From Bacteroides gallinarum DSM 18171 = JCM 13658 (GTDB lineage Bacteria > Bacteroidota > Bacteroidia > Bacteroidales > Bacteroidaceae), in the NCBI RefSeq assembly GCF_000374365.1, contig NZ_KB894141.1, positions 1 to 63,276 of the forward strand: 63,276 nt of DNA, given 5' to 3'. Below are positions 63,124 through 63,276 of this stretch, in pieces. A model generated the notes under the pieces. That model saw only the letters and a list, made by a program, of their open reading frames with translations, ran no database searches and was not told the origin of the DNA. The position numbers and the translations under genes are program-made. Positions within the stretch are counted from its first letter, which is position 1, and each line of letters begins with the position of its first letter.

Positions 63124-63276
63124 TCAGTAAATAATATAAAATCAGCCAACTAATTCATACACAAAATATTGCGAATTAGCTGGCTTTTTTGTATCTTTAG
63201 GTATTCCCCCGCAAATAAGGTTTGAAGGCCAAAACGGGGGAAATTCCCCGACTAAGATATGGCTAAGATACAAAAT
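63116..63276 (+). mobile_element. Left end of an insertion sequence (probably IS1380 family)
   Basis: From about 63116 lyase homology ends. Then come AGGGACATTCAGTAAAT (probable terminal repeat, related to that at 138-155), a hairpin (AGCCAACTAATTC at 63146-63158, GAATTAGCTGGCT after a 16-base loop, then TTTTTT), a TATCTTTAG box, and a start codon at 63259. Leading hairpins with T-tracts are common inside IS ends, stopping outside transcription. The element continues past the window, so its family is a guess from its first residues. Confidence 0.65.
63259..63276 (+). CDS. Start of a probable transposase (partial)
   Basis: The last 18 bases read MAKIQN, cut by the window edge. Bacteroides IS1380-family transposases often begin MAKIQ or MAKVQ, which is why this family is suggested. 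Six residues are not enough to be sure. Confidence 0.4.

Overview
The window looks like a piece of chromosome from a gut Bacteroides or close relative (Bacteroidales). Evidence: two SusC/SusD outer-membrane pairs, an ECF sigma/FecR anti-sigma pair, promoters of the Bacteroides type (TTTG, about 20 bases, TANNTTTG), little Shine-Dalgarno signal, a GldE-type protein, tryptophanase, an inositol-lipid gene cluster and a broken rhamnogalacturonan lyase. All identifications come from reading the sequence; no database search was run.

Layout. 1-8.4 kb is mostly housekeeping: MltF-like lytic transglycosylase, uridine kinase, Dabb protein, DsbD, a CatA-like acetyltransferase, a P-loop protein, an inositol-polyphosphate-phosphatase-like enzyme and a DUF2490 protein. 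8.6-17.9 kb is an ECF-sigma / FecR / SusC (with STN domain) / SusD locus ending in a secreted glycerophosphodiesterase fused to a PP2C-like domain; this suggests uptake and cleavage of a phosphodiester such as a phospholipid head group. 18.5-23.2 kb is the hisGDCB operon behind a His-rich leader peptide and an attenuator. 23.3-27.9 kb is a TolC gene with a textbook sigma-54 promoter and upstream palindrome, followed by an NtrC-type regulator and its kinase. 27.9-32 kb is an aspartate decarboxylase (AspD) / aspartate:alanine antiporter (AspT) pair separated by 774 bp packed with short tandem arrays and a long palindrome. 34.8-38.8 kb is an inositol-lipid cluster (inositol-phosphate synthase, PgpA-like phosphatase, GtrA, CDP-alcohol phosphatidyltransferase, PAP2/AUR1-like enzyme). 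38.9-46.9 kb carries a DUF2971 protein, an iron alcohol dehydrogenase, RNase G, a 30-residue bS22/mS38-like protein, HU, MutY, SSB, GldE and a phosphopantetheinyl transferase. 46.9-51.3 kb (minus strand) holds tryptophanase, a cobalamin riboswitch upstream of it, and a PhoBR-like two-component system. 51.5-58.7 kb has a 23-bp repeat array, a transglutaminase-like protein and a second SusC/SusD pair. 58.7-62.7 kb has a candidate small RNA, a DUF3805-like protein, an ABC-F ATPase and a PHP histidinol phosphatase. The right edge shows a rhamnogalacturonan lyase cut by an insertion sequence.

Most unusual signals: (i) two arrays of five GTTAAC-type motifs spaced 22-23 bp (exactly 23 in one), at unrelated loci with unrelated spacers, plus two arrays at exactly 22 bp between aspT and aspD; (ii) a complete cobalamin riboswitch whose only downstream gene in this window is tryptophanase, with a strong terminator between; (iii) the GDPD-PP2C fusion; (iv) a His leader attenuator; (v) a sigma-54 promoter/palindrome/regulator set around TolC.
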